Below are positions 20,419 to 31,762 of a stretch of 64,000 nucleotides of DNA, piece after piece; the first letter of the stretch is position 1, and the number at the start of each line of letters is the position of its first letter. The translations under genes were made by a program, and so were the position numbers. The notes beneath the pieces were generated by a model. The model searched no databases. It saw only the letters and a list, made by a program, of their open reading frames with translations, and was not told the DNA's origin. This DNA comes from Staphylococcus ratti. Lineage in GTDB: Bacteria; Bacillota; Bacilli; Staphylococcales; Staphylococcaceae. The stretch is from the NCBI RefSeq assembly GCF_020883535.1, contig NZ_CP086654.1, positions 1,426,001-1,490,000 on the forward strand, in the 5' to 3' direction.

Positions 20419-21699
20419 TTATAAGAAGTAACGTTGAATATCATTCCACGTTACGAGAATCATAATAATGACTACAAATATCGCACCTGCCGCAATAATT
20501 ACAGTTTCTGCTTTTTTATTCGCAGGTTTTCTAAAAATAGCTTCGTATAATACAAATAAAATACGTCCACCATCAAGTGCTGGAATAGGTAAGAGATTCA
20601 TAATTCCTAAGTTTACACTCAATATCGCTGTAAAGTTAATTAAAGTAATTAATCCTGTTTTTACAACTGTATCTACATTTTTATAAATCCCTACTGGGCC
20701 ATTTAACATATCAAAACTAAAATCACCTGTAAAAATACTACCAATCATGCCCGCGACTGCTGTAAATATCAATTTACTGTACTCAACCGTTTGCGTTAGT
20801 CCGTAAACGAGTGGTTCAACTGGCGTTATTTCTCTTGTAGGAATAAATCCAAGTTGATAATCTGTCACTTTTTTCGTTTTCGTTATATTTTGTGTATATT
20901 TTTTAGGCGAAAACGTTTTACTATAGGTTTTACCATCGCGCTCAAACTTAATCGTTGTTTTTTCACCATTCGTCGCTTTCATTTCTTTCTTAATGTCACG
21001 AAGGTGCTCTGTAGTGCGACCATTGATTTCCGTAATAACGTCATCTTTTTTCAGGCCAATGTGCGCTGCCGGTGTATCCGGCGCAACTTCTTTCACTTTA
21101 TTTGTAGGAGCGCCTTGTGCATAAGCTAAGCCAATAAATAACACAGCAGCTAAAATAAAGTTGAACAATGGTCCCGCAAATAGCGTTAAAAACTTTTGAT
21201 ATGGTTTTTTATGGGCAAATTGGCGCTCTCTCGGTGCAATTTGAATTAAGCTACCATTTTGAACAAAGAATGCTTTTTTAGCAATAGGATAATGATGTCT
21301 TTCTTGATCATAAGCCATAATGCCTTCAATAAATAGTGCTTCATTAAAATCGACCTTTTTAACTTCCATTGCTTCCATATGTTGGAACTTATGTTGATCA
21401 TCTAGAATAATATGAGTAACTTCATCTTGCTCATTAAGTTTGATCTTAATATGCATACCCGGTTCAACAGGTGCTTCCTCCATGCCGTCTCCGGCCATTC
21501 GAACATACCCTCCAACAGGTAATAAACGAATCGTGTATAACGTTTCGTTTTTACGAAAACTTAAAATTTTCGGTCCCATACCAATTGCAAATTCTGGACA
21601 CATAATGCCTGCACGCTTCGCAAAAAGCATATGGCCATATTCGTGCACAGATACTAGCAATCCGAAAACAAAGATAAATGCAATGATGGTTATCAACAC
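20419..21699 (-). CDS. rseP: Site-2 zinc metalloprotease RseP/Eep
   Basis: A 426-aa membrane-embedded protease of the S2P family that performs regulated intramembrane proteolysis. In staphylococci the homolog (Eep) also processes lipoprotein signal peptides. The zinc motif HEYGH is at about residues 19-23 in the first membrane segment, and the second active-site motif [11 protein letters not shown] is near residue 370. A PDZ domain (about 185-270) and four hydrophobic segments are visible. Start codon is probably GTG at 21699, 9 nt after GAGGTG; TTG at 21696 is possible. It is 6 bp downstream of dxr. Confidence 0.95.
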   Translation of the reverse strand: MLITIIAFIFVFGLLVSVHEYGHMLFAKRAGIMCPEFAIGMGPKILSFRKNETLYTIRLLPVGGYVRMAGDGMEEAPVEPGMHIKIKLNEQDEVTHIILDDQHKFQHMEAMEVKKVDFNEALFIEGIMAYDQERHHYPIAKKAFFVQNGSLIQIAPRERQFAHKKPYQKFLTLFAGPLFNFILAAVLFIGLAYAQGAPTNKVKEVAPDTPAAHIGLKKDDVITEINGRTTEHLRDIKKEMKATNGEKTTIKFERDGKTYSKTFSPKKYTQNITKTKKVTDYQLGFIPTREITPVEPLVYGLTQTVEYSKLIFTAVAGMIGSIFTGDFSFDMLNGPVGIYKNVDTVVKTGLITLINFTAILSVNLGIMNLLPIPALDGGRILFVLYEAIFRKPANKKAETVIIAAGAIFVVIIMILVTWNDIQRYFL

Positions 21700-21705
21700 A
21701 GACTA

Positions 21706-22836
21706 CTACACCTCATATTCCTTATTTTTATAGTGCGCATCTAACGCTAAAATTTGTTCGAGCGTTGGCGCCATAATGACTTCATGTTCATCCATTTCTT
21801 TCTTTATCATACGTTCTATATCTAAAAAGCCAATTTCCTTATTTAAAAATTTAGCAACTGCAACTTCATTCACTGCATTTAAAACAACTGGCATCGTCCC
21901 ACCAATTTTAATCGCTTCGTAAGCATATTGAAGACAACGATAGCGTTCAAAGTCCATTGCTTTAAAGTTCAATTGAGCGACTTCAGCTAAATTTAAAGCG
22001 GTTGCTTTATGTTCGATTCGATTGGGATATGTAAATGCGTATTGAATCGGCATGCGCATATCTGGTGTACCAAGTTGTGCCATCACACTCGTATCTACAA
22101 ATTCCACCATAGAATGAATAATACTTTCTTTATGCAAAATCGTTTCAATTTGAGCAATATCTAAGTCAAATAACCATTTTGCTTCAATCACTTCAAAACC
22201 TTTATTCATCATCGTCGCAGAATCAATCGTAATTTTATGTCCCATCGACCAGTTAGGATGATTCAACGCGTCTTCCACCGTGACATTTTCTAAAGCATCA
22301 CGTGTCAAATGTCGAAATGAGCCGCCACTTGCAGTAATGGTCACTTTCTTAATTTGCTTGTCATCTTCTCCGTTCAAACATTGGAAAATGGCCGCGTGTT
22401 CTGAATCGACCGGCAAGATATTCACATTGTATTTTCGTGCATGTGCCATTACTAATTCACCAGCAACGACAAGCGTTTCTTTGTTTGCTAATGCGATATC
22501 TTTGCCATTTTCAATCGCACGCATCGTCGGTGCTAACCCAACGCTTCCAAGTAACGCGTTAAGCACTAAATCATTCTTCTCATATGTCGCTACAGCAATA
22601 AGACCTTCATCTCCAGACACCACTTTGACATCGTAATTGGAAAATACGGCTACATCTTGAGGATTTTGAACCGATATAATCTCTGGCTGATGTTTTTCCA
22701 CTACTTTTTGAGCAAATTCAATGTTTTTCCCAACTGTAAACGCAATAAGATTAAAATCATTAGGATGACGTTCAATGACATCAATGGCTTGTGTTCCTAT
22801 TGAACCAGAAGCCCCTAAAATTGCGATATTTTTCAT
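21706..22836 (-). CDS. dxr: 1-deoxy-D-xylulose 5-phosphate reductoisomerase
   Basis: Converts DXP to MEP with NADPH in the non-mevalonate isoprenoid pathway. I use the ATG at 22836 ([16 protein letters not shown]), giving 376 aa; an in-frame GTG three codons upstream has a ribosome-binding site too close. NADPH-binding GASGSIG is at residues 7-13. Metal/substrate motifs [14 protein letters not shown] and the GGSFR and HPNWSMG loops are present. Staphylococci make isoprenoids by the mevalonate route, yet many carry dxr here; S. aureus lacks the full MEP pathway, so the role may differ. That last point is from memory and is less certain. Confidence 0.93.
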   Translation of the reverse strand: MKNIAILGASGSIGTQAIDVIERHPNDFNLIAFTVGKNIEFAQKVVEKHQPEIISVQNPQDVAVFSNYDVKVVSGDEGLIAVATYEKNDLVLNALLGSVGLAPTMRAIENGKDIALANKETLVVAGELVMAHARKYNVNILPVDSEHAAIFQCLNGEDDKQIKKVTITASGGSFRHLTRDALENVTVEDALNHPNWSMGHKITIDSATMMNKGFEVIEAKWLFDLDIAQIETILHKESIIHSMVEFVDTSVMAQLGTPDMRMPIQYAFTYPNRIEHKATALNLAEVAQLNFKAMDFERYRCLQYAYEAIKIGGTMPVVLNAVNEVAVAKFLNKEIGFLDIERMIKKEMDEHEVIMAPTLEQILALDAHYKNKEYEV

Positions 22837-22851
22837 TATTTTCACTTCACC

Positions 22852-23631
22852 TTACATTTGAATTAAGAAAATATACATTAAAGGTAATACAAACATAAAA
22901 CTGTCAAAACGGTCTAAAATCCCGCCATGACCAGGTAACAATCTGCCAGAATCTTTAACACCAAAGTGACGTTTAAATCCTGATTCCACGAGGTCACCTA
23001 ATTGACCAAATGCACTCAATACGATTGTCACTATTAAAACCCAAAGTATACTGTAATCGAACTGGACAAAAAACATAAAGACAAGCGGCACGAGTAAACT
23101 GCATAATAAGCCGCCTATGAAGCCTTCTATTGTTTTGTTCGGACTAATGACAGGCCATAATTTATGTTTACCAAATGAACGCCCGAAAATATATGCCCCT
23201 GTATCTGTTAACCAAACGATAAGTAAACCGAATAAAATGTAATGTAAGCCTGCTTCACGTGTTTCATAAAAGTACATAAAACCAATACCAACGTAAGCAA
23301 CAGACATAAGGCAAAATGCAGCGTCCATAAAACTAAATCTATTTTTGGACATTACTGTATAACTGAGTAATATAAAACTTAATGCAATCAATGACTTCTG
23401 TTGAAGGGTTGGGACCCAAGAATAGTCTTGCGGCAATAGAATCATAATCATCCCTATCGCGCTAATGAGTCCTGGTACAGAAAGCAATTGTATACGGTTC
23501 ATATTTAACAACTCTTTGAGTGCAATCAAAGCAAGAATAAATGTAAAGCACATCCATGTCGTACCACCAATTAATAAAATTGGCAGAAATACGATTAACG
23601 CAACAATTGTTGTAATCGTTCTTACCTTCAT
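22852..23631 (-). CDS. cdsA: Phosphatidate cytidylyltransferase (CDP-diglyceride synthase)
   Basis: A 259-aa membrane enzyme making CDP-diacylglycerol from phosphatidic acid and CTP, the branch point for phosphatidylglycerol and cardiolipin. Seven to eight hydrophobic segments are visible. The family signature is clear near the C terminus: [20 protein letters not shown] followed by DRFDS. It sits between uppS and dxr, an envelope-lipid cluster, with gaps of 13 to 15 bp that suggest one transcript. Confidence 0.97.
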   Translation of the reverse strand: MKVRTITTIVALIVFLPILLIGGTTWMCFTFILALIALKELLNMNRIQLLSVPGLISAIGMIMILLPQDYSWVPTLQQKSLIALSFILLSYTVMSKNRFSFMDAAFCLMSVAYVGIGFMYFYETREAGLHYILFGLLIVWLTDTGAYIFGRSFGKHKLWPVISPNKTIEGFIGGLLCSLLVPLVFMFFVQFDYSILWVLIVTIVLSAFGQLGDLVESGFKRHFGVKDSGRLLPGHGGILDRFDSFMFVLPLMYIFLIQM

Positions 23632-23644
23632 AATCTTCTCCTAT

Positions 23645-24406
23645 CTACAATCCCCCGAAACGTCTTTGACGAGATTGATATATTTTTATACATGCCACTA
23701 ATTCGTTTTTATCAAAATCAGGCCACATTTTTGGATTGAAAATAAATTCACTATACGATAATTGCCAAATTAAGAAATTACTAATGCGTTGTTCTCCAGA
23801 AGTACGGATTAACAATTCAGGATCAGGATAATTGGCTGTCATTAAATACTTTTGAAACGTCGCTTCGTCTAAAGAATCAATATCCATCTCATCCGATGAC
23901 TTCAAATCATGGATTAATGCTTTCATCCCTGAAATGATTTCAGCACGTCCACCGTAATTTATCGCAAATATAAGTGTAAGTCCGGTATTATGCGCAGTTT
24001 TACGTTTGGCTTCCTCAATTGCGCAAATCGTTTTTTCTGGGAGTTGCTCTGTAAAGCCTATTGTTTCAACTTTTACATTTTTTTCAATTAGTTCAGGTAA
24101 AAATGTATTTAAAAAGTTTACAGGGAGTCCCATAATATAGTTCACTTCTTCTTCTGGACGTGACCAGTTCTCAGTCGAAAAAGCATAAAGCGTTAAGTAT
24201 TTAACATTCAAATCATTTGCCGCACGCGTAATCGTTTTAATCGTTTGCATGCCTTGATAATGACCTTTAATTCTTGGCATTCTTCTTTGTTTTGCCCAAC
24301 GGCCATTACCATCCATGATGATTGCTATGTGTTTTGGTATATTATGTAAATCTAAAGTATCGACCTGAGATGATTTATCTTCATTGTTTTTAAATTTCTT
24401 AAACAT
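23645..24406 (-). CDS. uppS: Undecaprenyl diphosphate synthase
   Basis: A cis-prenyltransferase of 253 aa that makes the C55 carrier for peptidoglycan and teichoic acids. IAIIMDGNGRWAKQR (about residues 28-42) contains the catalytic Asp. The second conserved region LIRTSGEQRISNFLIWQLSY and FIFNPKMWPDF are near the C terminus. First gene of the uppS-cdsA-dxr-rseP run; frr lies upstream behind a terminator. Confidence 0.98.
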   Translation of the reverse strand: MFKKFKNNEDKSSQVDTLDLHNIPKHIAIIMDGNGRWAKQRRMPRIKGHYQGMQTIKTITRAANDLNVKYLTLYAFSTENWSRPEEEVNYIMGLPVNFLNTFLPELIEKNVKVETIGFTEQLPEKTICAIEEAKRKTAHNTGLTLIFAINYGGRAEIISGMKALIHDLKSSDEMDIDSLDEATFQKYLMTANYPDPELLIRTSGEQRISNFLIWQLSYSEFIFNPKMWPDFDKNELVACIKIYQSRQRRFGGL

Positions 24407-24510
24407 GCATGTTCCTCCGAGCCTAATTACGTCTCATATTATTATAATCTTTAAAAAGTACAATTATCTACCATTTTATCACACTCAAATCACTCATTGA
24501 ATTACAAAGA

Positions 24511-24546
24511 AAAAAACTGTACCAAAGTCTGATTCGGTACAGTTTT
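24511..24546 (-). terminator. Intrinsic terminator of frr
   Basis: An 11-bp perfect stem (AAAACTGTACC and its complement) is followed by TTTTTT on the minus strand, just past the frr stop. Confidence 0.9.
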
Positions 24547-24555
24547 GCAAATGAA

Positions 24556-25110
24556 TTACACAGACATGATATCCTTTTCTTTATCCGTAACTAATTGATC
24601 AATTTGTTTAATAGATTCGTCCGTTACTTTTTGAACATCATCTGAACCTGAACGCAACTCATCTTCAGTGATTTCGCCATCTTTTTCTTGTTTTTTCAAT
24701 GTATCGTTTGCATCACGACGGATATTACGTACAGAAACTTTCGCATTTTCACCTGTCTTTTTAACGTCTTTTACAATTTCTTTACGACGCTCTTCAGTCA
24801 ATGCTGGAACAGTGATGCGAATCACTTCACCATCGCTCGTTGGTGTTACACCTAAATTAGCTGCATAAATGGCTTTTTCAATGTCAGCTAATGCAGATTT
24901 ATCATATGGAGAGATAACAAGTAAACGTGCTTCTGGTACGCTAATGCTTGCTAATTGTTGTACTGGTGTTGGTGCTCCGTAGTAATCCACATTAACGCCA
25001 GCCAATAAATTTGAATTTGCGCGACCTGCATTGATTTGCGCAAGTTCTCTTGATAAATTTTCGATTGATTTTTTCATTCGTGATTTCGTGTCTTGAATAA
25101 TTCCACTCAT
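24556..25110 (-). CDS. frr: Ribosome recycling factor
   Basis: A 184-aa factor that splits post-termination ribosomes with EF-G. The three-helix-bundle sequence is typical: [24 protein letters not shown], and [25 protein letters not shown] in the second half. Usual length. It lies 18 bp after pyrH on the same strand and ends in a strong terminator. Confidence 0.98.
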   Translation of the reverse strand: MSGIIQDTKSRMKKSIENLSRELAQINAGRANSNLLAGVNVDYYGAPTPVQQLASISVPEARLLVISPYDKSALADIEKAIYAANLGVTPTSDGEVIRITVPALTEERRKEIVKDVKKTGENAKVSVRNIRRDANDTLKKQEKDGEITEDELRSGSDDVQKVTDESIKQIDQLVTDKEKDIMSV

Positions 25111-25128
25111 AAGAAAGTCACCCCTAGA

Positions 25129-25851
25129 TTATTTTGTAATAATTGTTCCAATTTCTTCTCCTAAAACGGCACGTTTAATGTTGCCTTCCTCCATAATTGA
25201 GAAAACGTTTAGCGGGATATTGTTATCCATACAGAATGAAGAGGCTGTAGAGTCCATGACTTGTAGGCCTTCTTGTAATAACTGTAAATAAGTTAAACGG
25301 TCATATTTCTGTGCGTTAGGGTCTACTTTAGGATCTGCAGAATATACGCCATCTACATTATTTTTGCCCATTAAAATGACATCTGCTTCTACTTCAGCTG
25401 CTCTCAATGCTGCAGTTGTATCTGTTGAGAAATATGGATTACCGATACCTGCTGCAAAAATAACTACACGTTTTTTCTCTAAATGTCTGATGGCACGTCG
25501 ACGAATATAAGGTTCTGCAACCTGTTTCATCTCAATTGAAGTCAATACGCGTGTATCGCAGTCGAGTTGCTCTAAACTGTCTTGTAATGCTAATGCGTTC
25601 ATGACAGTTGCAAGCATCCCCATATAGTCAGCAGTTCCACGATCCATTCCTAAATCGCTTCCCGTTTTACCACGCCAAATGTTACCGCCACCTACAATTA
25701 CGGCAACTTCTGTATCCATTTTAGCCACTTCGGCTACTTGTTGCGCGATACTTTTAATAATTATTGGATTAATTCCAAATCCTTTGTCCCCTGCCAATGC
25801 TTCACCACTTAGTTTCAAAACTACTCGCTTATATTTTGAAGTTTCAGCCAT
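25129..25851 (-). CDS. pyrH: Uridylate kinase
   Basis: UMP kinase of the amino-acid-kinase fold, 240 aa from the ATG at 25851 ([17 protein letters not shown]). AGAGAGG precedes this start, and homologs begin here, so an in-frame extension to 25926 is rejected. [28 protein letters not shown] and [11 protein letters not shown] are family motifs. It supplies UDP for RNA and, through UTP and CTP, for cell-wall sugar nucleotides. Cotranscribed with frr. Confidence 0.97.
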   Translation of the reverse strand: MAETSKYKRVVLKLSGEALAGDKGFGINPIIIKSIAQQVAEVAKMDTEVAVIVGGGNIWRGKTGSDLGMDRGTADYMGMLATVMNALALQDSLEQLDCDTRVLTSIEMKQVAEPYIRRRAIRHLEKKRVVIFAAGIGNPYFSTDTTAALRAAEVEADVILMGKNNVDGVYSADPKVDPNAQKYDRLTYLQLLQEGLQVMDSTASSFCMDNNIPLNVFSIMEEGNIKRAVLGEEIGTIITK

Positions 25852-26004
25852 TATAATAACCTCTCTATTCGTTTTATGTAAAACAATACAAGTAAAGAAG
25901 ACACACGTGGTATCTTCCTTACACACAGCTTCAATATTTCTAAATTGAAGTCATGTAAAGGATGACACAAAAGGTGTCTTCTTTCTCATACTAAACCGTG
26001 TCTA

Positions 26005-26883
26005 TTATTTCATTTGCCCTTTAACTTCATCAGCAAAGTTTTCTTCACGTTTTTCTAAACCTTCACCTACTTCGTAACGTACGAAGTCTACTAATTGACC
26101 ACCTTTTGTTTTAAGGAATTGTTCAACAGTTTGATCTGGGTCTTTAACGAAATCTTGGTTAACCGCACAAATTTCTTGTAAATATTTGCGTAAACGGCCT
26201 TCAACCATTTTTTCAACGATGTTTTCAGGTTTGCCTTCGTTTAATGCTTGTTGCTTTAATACTTCTCTTTCGTGGTTGATTTCTTCTTCGCTTACTTGAT
26301 CAGATGAAACGTATTTAGGGTTAATTGCAGCGATGTGCATTGCAACATCTTTTGCAGCTTCTTCATCAGTTGAACCTTCAATAACTGAAAGTACACCAAT
26401 ACGTCCACCCATGTGTAAGTATGCACCGAATGCATCGTTATCTGTTTTTGTACGAATTTCAAAACGACGTAAGCTTAATTTTTCACCAATTGTAGAAATT
26501 GCTTCAGTCATATGTTCAGAAACTTTTTTACCGTTTGGAAGTGTAGTTTCATTTAATGCTTCAACAGATTCAGCTTTCGTTTCAAGAATTTGGTTAGCAA
26601 TTTCTTTAACAAGTTGTTGGAAACCTTCATTACGTGCAACGAAGTCTGTTTCAGAGTTGATTTCAACAATAACTGCATCGTTACCTTTTACTTCAACATG
26701 TGTGATACCTTCTGCTGCGATACGGTCTGCTTTTTTAGCAGCTTTAGCAATACCTTTTTCACGTAAATAATCAATTGCCTTATCGATGTTACCATCTGTT
26801 TCTTGAAGCGCTTTTTTACAATCCATCATACCAGCGCCAGTTTTTTCACGTAATTCTTTAACAAGTTTAGCTGAAATTGCCAT
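26005..26883 (-). CDS. tsf: Elongation factor Ts
   Basis: Nucleotide-exchange factor for EF-Tu, 292 aa from the ATG at 26883. An adjacent in-frame GTG at 26886 is closer to GGAGG and less well spaced. N-terminal UBA-like domain ([19 protein letters not shown]) is followed by the core with [10 protein letters not shown] and the C-terminal [18 protein letters not shown]. It lies downstream of rpsB as in most bacteria, with an unusually structured 279-bp gap between them. Confidence 0.98.
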   Translation of the reverse strand: MAISAKLVKELREKTGAGMMDCKKALQETDGNIDKAIDYLREKGIAKAAKKADRIAAEGITHVEVKGNDAVIVEINSETDFVARNEGFQQLVKEIANQILETKAESVEALNETTLPNGKKVSEHMTEAISTIGEKLSLRRFEIRTKTDNDAFGAYLHMGGRIGVLSVIEGSTDEEAAKDVAMHIAAINPKYVSSDQVSEEEINHEREVLKQQALNEGKPENIVEKMVEGRLRKYLQEICAVNQDFVKDPDQTVEQFLKTKGGQLVDFVRYEVGEGLEKREENFADEVKGQMK

Positions 26884-26918
26884 CACTATTCCTCCAATAT
26901 CATTTCATTAGTTATTTT

Positions 26919-26958
26919 AAAAAAAGGGGCTGGGACATAATATTGTTGTCCTAGTCCC
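26919..26958 (-). terminator. Attenuator-like hairpin between rpsB and tsf
   Basis: Twelve-position arms at 26926-26937 and 26947-26958 pair with two mismatches on the minus strand, then TTTTTTT. It resembles the GGGACA-type hairpins common at staphylococcal operon ends. Read on the plus strand all twelve positions pair (with G-U). Confidence 0.6.
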
Positions 26959-26991
26959 TTAAAATGCTTTTATACTTAAAATTATCTTAGT

Positions 26992-27147
26992 GTGTAGCGC
27001 AGATGAAACTAAAACAAACTTCGGCTTCACATTGCCTTGAGCGGGCTTCTCAAAGCACGCTTGCGTAATATTTCAGTTTCATACTATCCGCGACACTGCA
27101 CTGGGCAAGAAGACGAAATCACTTTAAACCATTTCCTCTTGCTCCCC
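26992..27147. repeat. Nested inverted repeats in the rpsB-tsf gap
   Basis: An outer stem (GTGT-GCG-ATGAAACT with AGTTTCAT-CGC-ACAC, 26992-27096) encloses an inner CTTGAG/CTCAAAG hairpin. A second hairpin with arms GGGCAAGA/TCTTGCTCCC spans 27103-27147. No coding potential. These could be processing or regulatory structures in the rpsB-tsf mRNA. Confidence 0.55.
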
Positions 27148-27162
27148 ATTTTAAGATGCTAT

Positions 27163-27939
27163 TTATTTAGATTCAACTGTTTCTTCTGTCTCTTCAGTTG
27201 ATGTTTCATCTTCGTTTAAGTCGATGTTTTGCTCTGCAGCAACTTCGTCGTTAGATACACCTTGTTGACCTTCTAAAATAGCGTCTGCCATTTTACCAGT
27301 TAACAATTTAACCGCACGAATCGCATCGTCGTTCGCTGGAATAACGTAGTCGATTTCATCAGGATCACAGTTTGTATCAACGATACCTACGATCGGGATG
27401 TTTAATTTACGTGCTTCAGCAATCGCATTGCGCTCTTTACGTGGGTCAACTACGAATAATGCTTGAGGCATTGATTTCATATCACGAATACCGCCTAAGA
27501 ATTTGATTAAACGGTCGTATTCTTTTTTAAGTTCTACAACTTCTTTTTTAGGAAGTACGTCAAAAGTACCGTCTTCTTCCATTTTTTCAATTTCAGAAAT
27601 ACGTTTTACACGTTTAGAGATTGTTTTGTAGTTTGTTAAAATACCACCTAACCATCTTTGGTTAACGTAGTAGTGTCCAGCACGTTCTGCTTCAGATTTA
27701 ACTGATTCTTGTGCTTGTTTTTTTGTACCTACGAATAAGACTTTACCGCCTTCTTCAGATACTTGCTTAATAAAGTTGTAAGCTTCTTCTACTTTCTTTA
27801 CTGTTTTTTGTAAGTCGATGATATAAATACCATTTCTTTCAGTAAAGATGTACTTTTTCATTTTTGGGTTCCAACGGCGTGTTTGATGACCGAAGTGAAC
27901 ACCAGCTTCAAGTAATTGTTTCATTGAAATTACTGCCAT
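27163..27939 (-). CDS. rpsB: Small ribosomal subunit protein uS2
   Basis: A 258-aa S2, within the normal range. Family segments: [22 protein letters not shown] at the start, [16 protein letters not shown], and [25 protein letters not shown]. The C-terminal tail is acidic ([16 protein letters not shown]), as in staphylococci. It has its own promoter and a structured leader. Confidence 0.99.
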   Translation of the reverse strand: MAVISMKQLLEAGVHFGHQTRRWNPKMKKYIFTERNGIYIIDLQKTVKKVEEAYNFIKQVSEEGGKVLFVGTKKQAQESVKSEAERAGHYYVNQRWLGGILTNYKTISKRVKRISEIEKMEEDGTFDVLPKKEVVELKKEYDRLIKFLGGIRDMKSMPQALFVVDPRKERNAIAEARKLNIPIVGIVDTNCDPDEIDYVIPANDDAIRAVKLLTGKMADAILEGQQGVSNDEVAAEQNIDLNEDETSTEETEETVESK

Positions 27940-27971
27940 GATTAAAATTCCTCCTATTGGTTAATATCCTC

Positions 27972-28033
27972 CACATGTGCTAACACAAAAACGGCAATAC
28001 GCCGCACCCTTTTGCGTTTTGGCCTCATGTGTG
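27972..28033 (-). promoter_or_regulatory. Structured rpsB leader, candidate S2 autoregulatory element
   Basis: On the minus strand a CACATG/CATGTG stem closes a nine-pair AACGCAAAA/TTTTGTGTT stem and an inner GGC/GCC hairpin. It lies in the rpsB 5' UTR, between the promoter and the ribosome-binding site. Feedback by S2 is an inference from position. Confidence 0.5.
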
Positions 28034-28061
28034 TGTTTTGACTTTCTCATAGCCGCATATA

Positions 28062-28090
28062 AATATATCATAAAGTCCATACACATGCAA
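28062..28090 (-). promoter_or_regulatory. rpsB promoter
   Basis: Minus-strand TTGCAT (28085-28090), 17-nt spacer, TATATT (28062-28067), about 125 nt upstream of the rpsB start and just past the codY stop. Confidence 0.65.
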
Positions 28091-28100
28091 CTAGTATTTA

Positions 28101-28874
28101 TTATTCTGAACGCTTCAGCTCATCTAAAAAAGTTTCTTTCTTAACTTTAATAAATGTTCCTTTCATACCTAATGAACGTGACTCGATAACGCCAGCGCTT
28201 TCGAGTTTACGCAATGCATTTACAATTACTGAGCGTGTAATACCTACACGATCAGCCACTTTAGAAGCAATTAATAAGCCTTCTTTTCCACCTAACTCTT
28301 CAAAAATGTGGTCGATCGCTTCTTTTTCTGAATAAGATAATGAATTAATCGCCATTGAAATTGCCGCTTTGTCACGCGCTTCTGTTTCAATTTCATTATG
28401 TTTTTCACGTAAGATTTCCATTCCGATAACTGTAGCCGCATATTCGCCAAGTACAAGATCGTTTTCGCCAAAGTCATCAGATACACGTCCAAGTACTAAT
28501 GTACCTAAGCGTTCGCCGCCTCCAATAATTGGGAAAATTGTCGTTCGAGAATCTTTAAATAAGTCTTCATTTTCTGGTGGGAATACAGAAAGTTCATTAT
28601 CAATTCGAATATTAGATGATGTTTCATGTACATTCATCAATTTACTCGTATACGCTTCAGGCACGTGACGTTCTTCTAACATTTTTATAATGCGTTCATT
28701 TTTAAGTAACTCATTCAAGTTAGAACCTAAAATCTTACCACGTCTCGATACGATGAATACGTTCGTTACAGTCACTTTACTAATCGTTCGTGCAACATCT
28801 TTAAAATCAACCGAAATTCCTTTATGTTTTTGTAATAAACTACTTAATTCTCTTGTTTTAGATAATAAACCCAT
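28101..28874 (-). CDS. codY: Global transcriptional regulator CodY
   Basis: GTP- and branched-chain-amino-acid-responsive repressor, 257 aa from the ATG at 28874, which has AAAGGAGA upstream; homologs start here, so the extension to 28907 is rejected. N-terminal GAF-type ligand domain (about 1-155) and C-terminal winged helix-turn-helix with [20 protein letters not shown] (about 203-222). In staphylococci CodY controls amino-acid biosynthesis and virulence genes. Last gene of the xerC-hslV-hslU-codY operon. Confidence 0.99.
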   Translation of the reverse strand: MGLLSKTRELSSLLQKHKGISVDFKDVARTISKVTVTNVFIVSRRGKILGSNLNELLKNERIIKMLEERHVPEAYTSKLMNVHETSSNIRIDNELSVFPPENEDLFKDSRTTIFPIIGGGERLGTLVLGRVSDDFGENDLVLGEYAATVIGMEILREKHNEIETEARDKAAISMAINSLSYSEKEAIDHIFEELGGKEGLLIASKVADRVGITRSVIVNALRKLESAGVIESRSLGMKGTFIKVKKETFLDELKRSE

Positions 28875-28890
28875 GTCACTTCTCCTTTTT

Positions 28891-30300
28891 TTATAAAATG
28901 AATTCACTTAAGTCTTTATTTGTTGAAATTGATTTCAATTTTCCATCTACGTACTGTGGCGTAATATCTACGTGTGCATTTGGCATATTAGGTGCTTCAA
29001 AAGATAAATCTTCTAGCATTTTTTCTAAAATCGTGTGTAATCTTCTCGCACCAATATTGTCTGTATCTTGGTTGACATGATAAGCCATTTCTGCCAATCG
29101 ATGAATCGCCTCATCAGTAAAGTTTACCGTTACTTCTTCAGTTTCAAGCAACATCTCGTATTGTTTAATTAAAGAGAGTTTAGGTTCTTTTAAAATTCTT
29201 ACGAAATCTTCAACAGTTAAACTTTGAAGTTCGACACGAATCGGAAATCTCCCTTGTAATTCTGGTATTAAATCACTTGGTTTAGAAACATGGAATGCGC
29301 CTGCGCCAATAAATAACATATGCTCAGTACTAACCGTACCATATTTAGTTCGAATCACGCTACCTTCAAGAATAGGAAGTATATCGCGTTGAACACCTTG
29401 TCTAGAAACGTCTTGTCCACCGCCATATTGACTATTCGTTGCTACTTTATCAATTTCATCAATAAAAATAATACCCATTTGTTCTGCAAGTTCAAGCGCT
29501 TCTTGATTTGCTGTTTCATGATCAATCATTTCTTCAGCATATTCATCAATTAAAATTTTACGTGCCGTTTTTACAGGCACTTCTTTTTCCACTTTTTTCT
29601 TAGGCATCAATTGATTCATCATTTCTTGCATTTGTTCGTTTTGTTGATTGCCGAACATACCTAATGCGCCTGGATCTTGTTCTACTTTAATGCGCACTTT
29701 TTCATTTTCAAGTTGACCATTTTTAAGTTGTACTTTAATATCGGAGCGCTTCGTTTTGATTTCTTCTGTTGGCGCTTCTTCTTCCTCCTCTTGGTTTTGA
29801 CCAAAATTCGGTATTGCGCCTCCAAATAAAGACTCAAGTGGATTATTCGATGTTTGGCTCGCTTTTTTCTTAATACTTGGAACTAACAATTTGACGAGTC
29901 TTTCATTTGCTTTAGCTGTCGCTTCATCTTTAACCTCATTCTTTTTTTCATCTTTAACGAGTCGAACTGCAACGTCTACTAAATCTCTGACCATACTTTC
30001 AACATCACGTCCTACATAGCCAACTTCTGTAAACTTCGTCGCCTCAACTTTGATAAATGGGGCACCAACAATTTTCGCCATGCGTCGCGCAATTTCAGTT
30101 TTACCTACCCCTGTCGGTCCCATCATCAATATATTTTTAGGTGCGATTTCTTGTTTCACTTCATCTTCTAAAAGACTGCGACGATAACGATTTCTTAGCG
30201 CAATCGCTACTTTTTTCTTCGCTTCATCTTGTCCAATAATATATTCATCGAGTTTGCTTACTATTTCTTTTGGGGTATACTTAATGGCATTTTGATCCAT
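28891..30300 (-). CDS. hslU: ATP-dependent protease ATPase subunit HslU (ClpY)
   Basis: A 469-aa AAA+ unfoldase that feeds substrates to HslV. Walker [17 protein letters not shown] (about residues 57-72), Walker [12 protein letters not shown], sensor/arginine region GRFPIRVEL, and the C-terminal tail ending SEFIL used to dock on HslV. An I-domain insertion (about 130-240) with Glu-rich sequence is present. ATG preceded by CGGAGG; 15 bp past hslV. Confidence 0.98.
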   Translation of the reverse strand: MDQNAIKYTPKEIVSKLDEYIIGQDEAKKKVAIALRNRYRRSLLEDEVKQEIAPKNILMMGPTGVGKTEIARRMAKIVGAPFIKVEATKFTEVGYVGRDVESMVRDLVDVAVRLVKDEKKNEVKDEATAKANERLVKLLVPSIKKKASQTSNNPLESLFGGAIPNFGQNQEEEEEAPTEEIKTKRSDIKVQLKNGQLENEKVRIKVEQDPGALGMFGNQQNEQMQEMMNQLMPKKKVEKEVPVKTARKILIDEYAEEMIDHETANQEALELAEQMGIIFIDEIDKVATNSQYGGGQDVSRQGVQRDILPILEGSVIRTKYGTVSTEHMLFIGAGAFHVSKPSDLIPELQGRFPIRVELQSLTVEDFVRILKEPKLSLIKQYEMLLETEEVTVNFTDEAIHRLAEMAYHVNQDTDNIGARRLHTILEKMLEDLSFEAPNMPNAHVDITPQYVDGKLKSISTNKDLSEFIL

Positions 30301-30315
30301 ACTTTAGAACCTCCG

Positions 30316-30858
30316 TTATAATTCTTCAACCGTAATATGGTCATTTGTAAAAACACAAATATCTGCCGCTACTTTGAGGCTTTCATACGCCATTTCTCGC
30401 GCAGATAAATGCGTCGCGTGTCGCTTCAAAGCACGTCCAGCGCTTAAAGCATAATTGCCTCCAGAACCAATCGCAATCAAATCATCATCTGGTGCAATAA
30501 CTTCACCTGTACCGCTTACTACTAAAATATGATCTTTATCCATAACGATAAGCATGGCTTCTAGTTGGCGAAGTTGCTTATCTCCACGCCATTCTTTCGC
30601 TAATTCAACCGCTGCACGCTCTAAGTTGCCACTATATTGTTGCAGTTTTCCTTCAAACTTTTCAAATAATGTGAAGGCATCTGCAACGCTTCCAGCAAAA
30701 CCAGCAATGACACGGTCTTGATATAGACGCCTTACTTTTTTAGCGGTCTGTTTCATAATGACTTGTTCGCCAAGAGTGACTTGACCATCACCAGCCATGG
30801 CTGCATGGCCATTATGTCTGACAGCATAAATTGTTGTTGCATGAATTGAAGAACTCAT
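30316..30858 (-). CDS. hslV: ATP-dependent protease peptidase subunit HslV (ClpQ)
   Basis: A 180-aa proteasome-beta-like peptidase. Family sequence [10 protein letters not shown] and [14 protein letters not shown] are present. The N terminus reads [13 protein letters not shown], so the TTI found at the mature N terminus of E. coli HslV lies several residues in, as in B. subtilis CodW, which is known to use an N-terminal Ser. Cotranscribed with hslU and xerC. Confidence 0.97.
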   Translation of the reverse strand: MSSSIHATTIYAVRHNGHAAMAGDGQVTLGEQVIMKQTAKKVRRLYQDRVIAGFAGSVADAFTLFEKFEGKLQQYSGNLERAAVELAKEWRGDKQLRQLEAMLIVMDKDHILVVSGTGEVIAPDDDLIAIGSGGNYALSAGRALKRHATHLSAREMAYESLKVAADICVFTNDHITVEEL

Positions 30859-30863
30859 AAAAC

Positions 30864-31754
30864 TTACTCTCCTTTTTTTGCACGAGGATGTGCATTTAAA
30901 TAAACATTGCGTAAACGTTGATTAGACACGTGTGTATAACGACTTGTCGTAGATAAATTAACATGTCCCAATAAACTTTGAACCGTTCTTAAGTCTGCGC
31001 CGGCATCGAGCATGTGCGTCGCAAAAGTGTGTCGAAGCTTATGGGGATGAATAGACGACACGCCCGCTGTTCGCTTTACAATATCATTCAAAATATAACG
31101 AATTCCTCTTGTTGTAATCGGTTCACCTTTTAAATTCACAATTAATTTACCATGTGTCGTATTTTGAACAGGTTGAAAATGCTCAAGATAATCTTCGATG
31201 CTTTGTTTACAAAATTCACCAAACGGCACAATTCTCTCTTTACTCCCTTTACCCATCACTTTTAACACGCACATTGATAAATCAATATCGGAAATATTTA
31301 AATCAACTAATTCTGATACACGGATACCCGTAGCATAAAACAGCTCGAGTATCACACGATCTCGTCTCCCTTTTTTCGGATCTTCCCTTACAGTTTTAAA
31401 TAATGCTTCCATTTCTTCGGTATAAAAAAATGTAGGTAAGTACGTTTCCTTTTTAGGATGCACGAGTTGTACAAACGGATTGACCATTTGTGTATCTTGT
31501 GTCATCCAAAAATTATAAAACGTACGTAGCGTTGAAATTTTTCTTGAAACGGTCGTTCGCTGTAATCCTTGATTGTATAACATTGCAAGGTAATTTCGTG
31601 CATCACGATATTCAAACTCTCGTAATGTTAACTGCTCTTGTTGTAAAAATTGATTGAATTGTTTCAAGTCATCTTCATACGCTTGCAATGTATGTTCAGA
31701 AAAAAATCTTTCCTGCTTTAACATAAGTAAAAACTGATGCTGGATATGTTCCAA
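30864..31754 (-). CDS. xerC: Tyrosine recombinase XerC
   Basis: Site-specific recombinase that with XerD resolves chromosome dimers at dif; 296 aa. I choose TTG at 31754: GGAGGGG lies 8 nt upstream and homologs begin here (xEHIQHQFL). An in-frame extension to 31808 would translate the hairpin and ribosome-binding site. The catalytic set is visible: Arg in [34 protein letters not shown] with the Tyr nucleophile. First gene of the xerC-hslV-hslU-codY operon. Confidence 0.95.
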   Translation of the reverse strand: MEHIQHQFLLMLKQERFFSEHTLQAYEDDLKQFNQFLQQEQLTLREFEYRDARNYLAMLYNQGLQRTTVSRKISTLRTFYNFWMTQDTQMVNPFVQLVHPKKETYLPTFFYTEEMEALFKTVREDPKKGRRDRVILELFYATGIRVSELVDLNISDIDLSMCVLKVMGKGSKERIVPFGEFCKQSIEDYLEHFQPVQNTTHGKLIVNLKGEPITTRGIRYILNDIVKRTAGVSSIHPHKLRHTFATHMLDAGADLRTVQSLLGHVNLSTTSRYTHVSNQRLRNVYLNAHPRAKKGE

Positions 31755-31762
31755 AGTAAAAA

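Noticed and set aside
25940..26000. Terminator between tsf and pyrH
   Set aside because: Only a 5-bp GACAC/GTGTC stem without a convincing T-run on the minus strand.
28292..28492. Minus-strand frame inside codY
   Set aside because: Overlaps codY in another frame with no ribosome-binding site.
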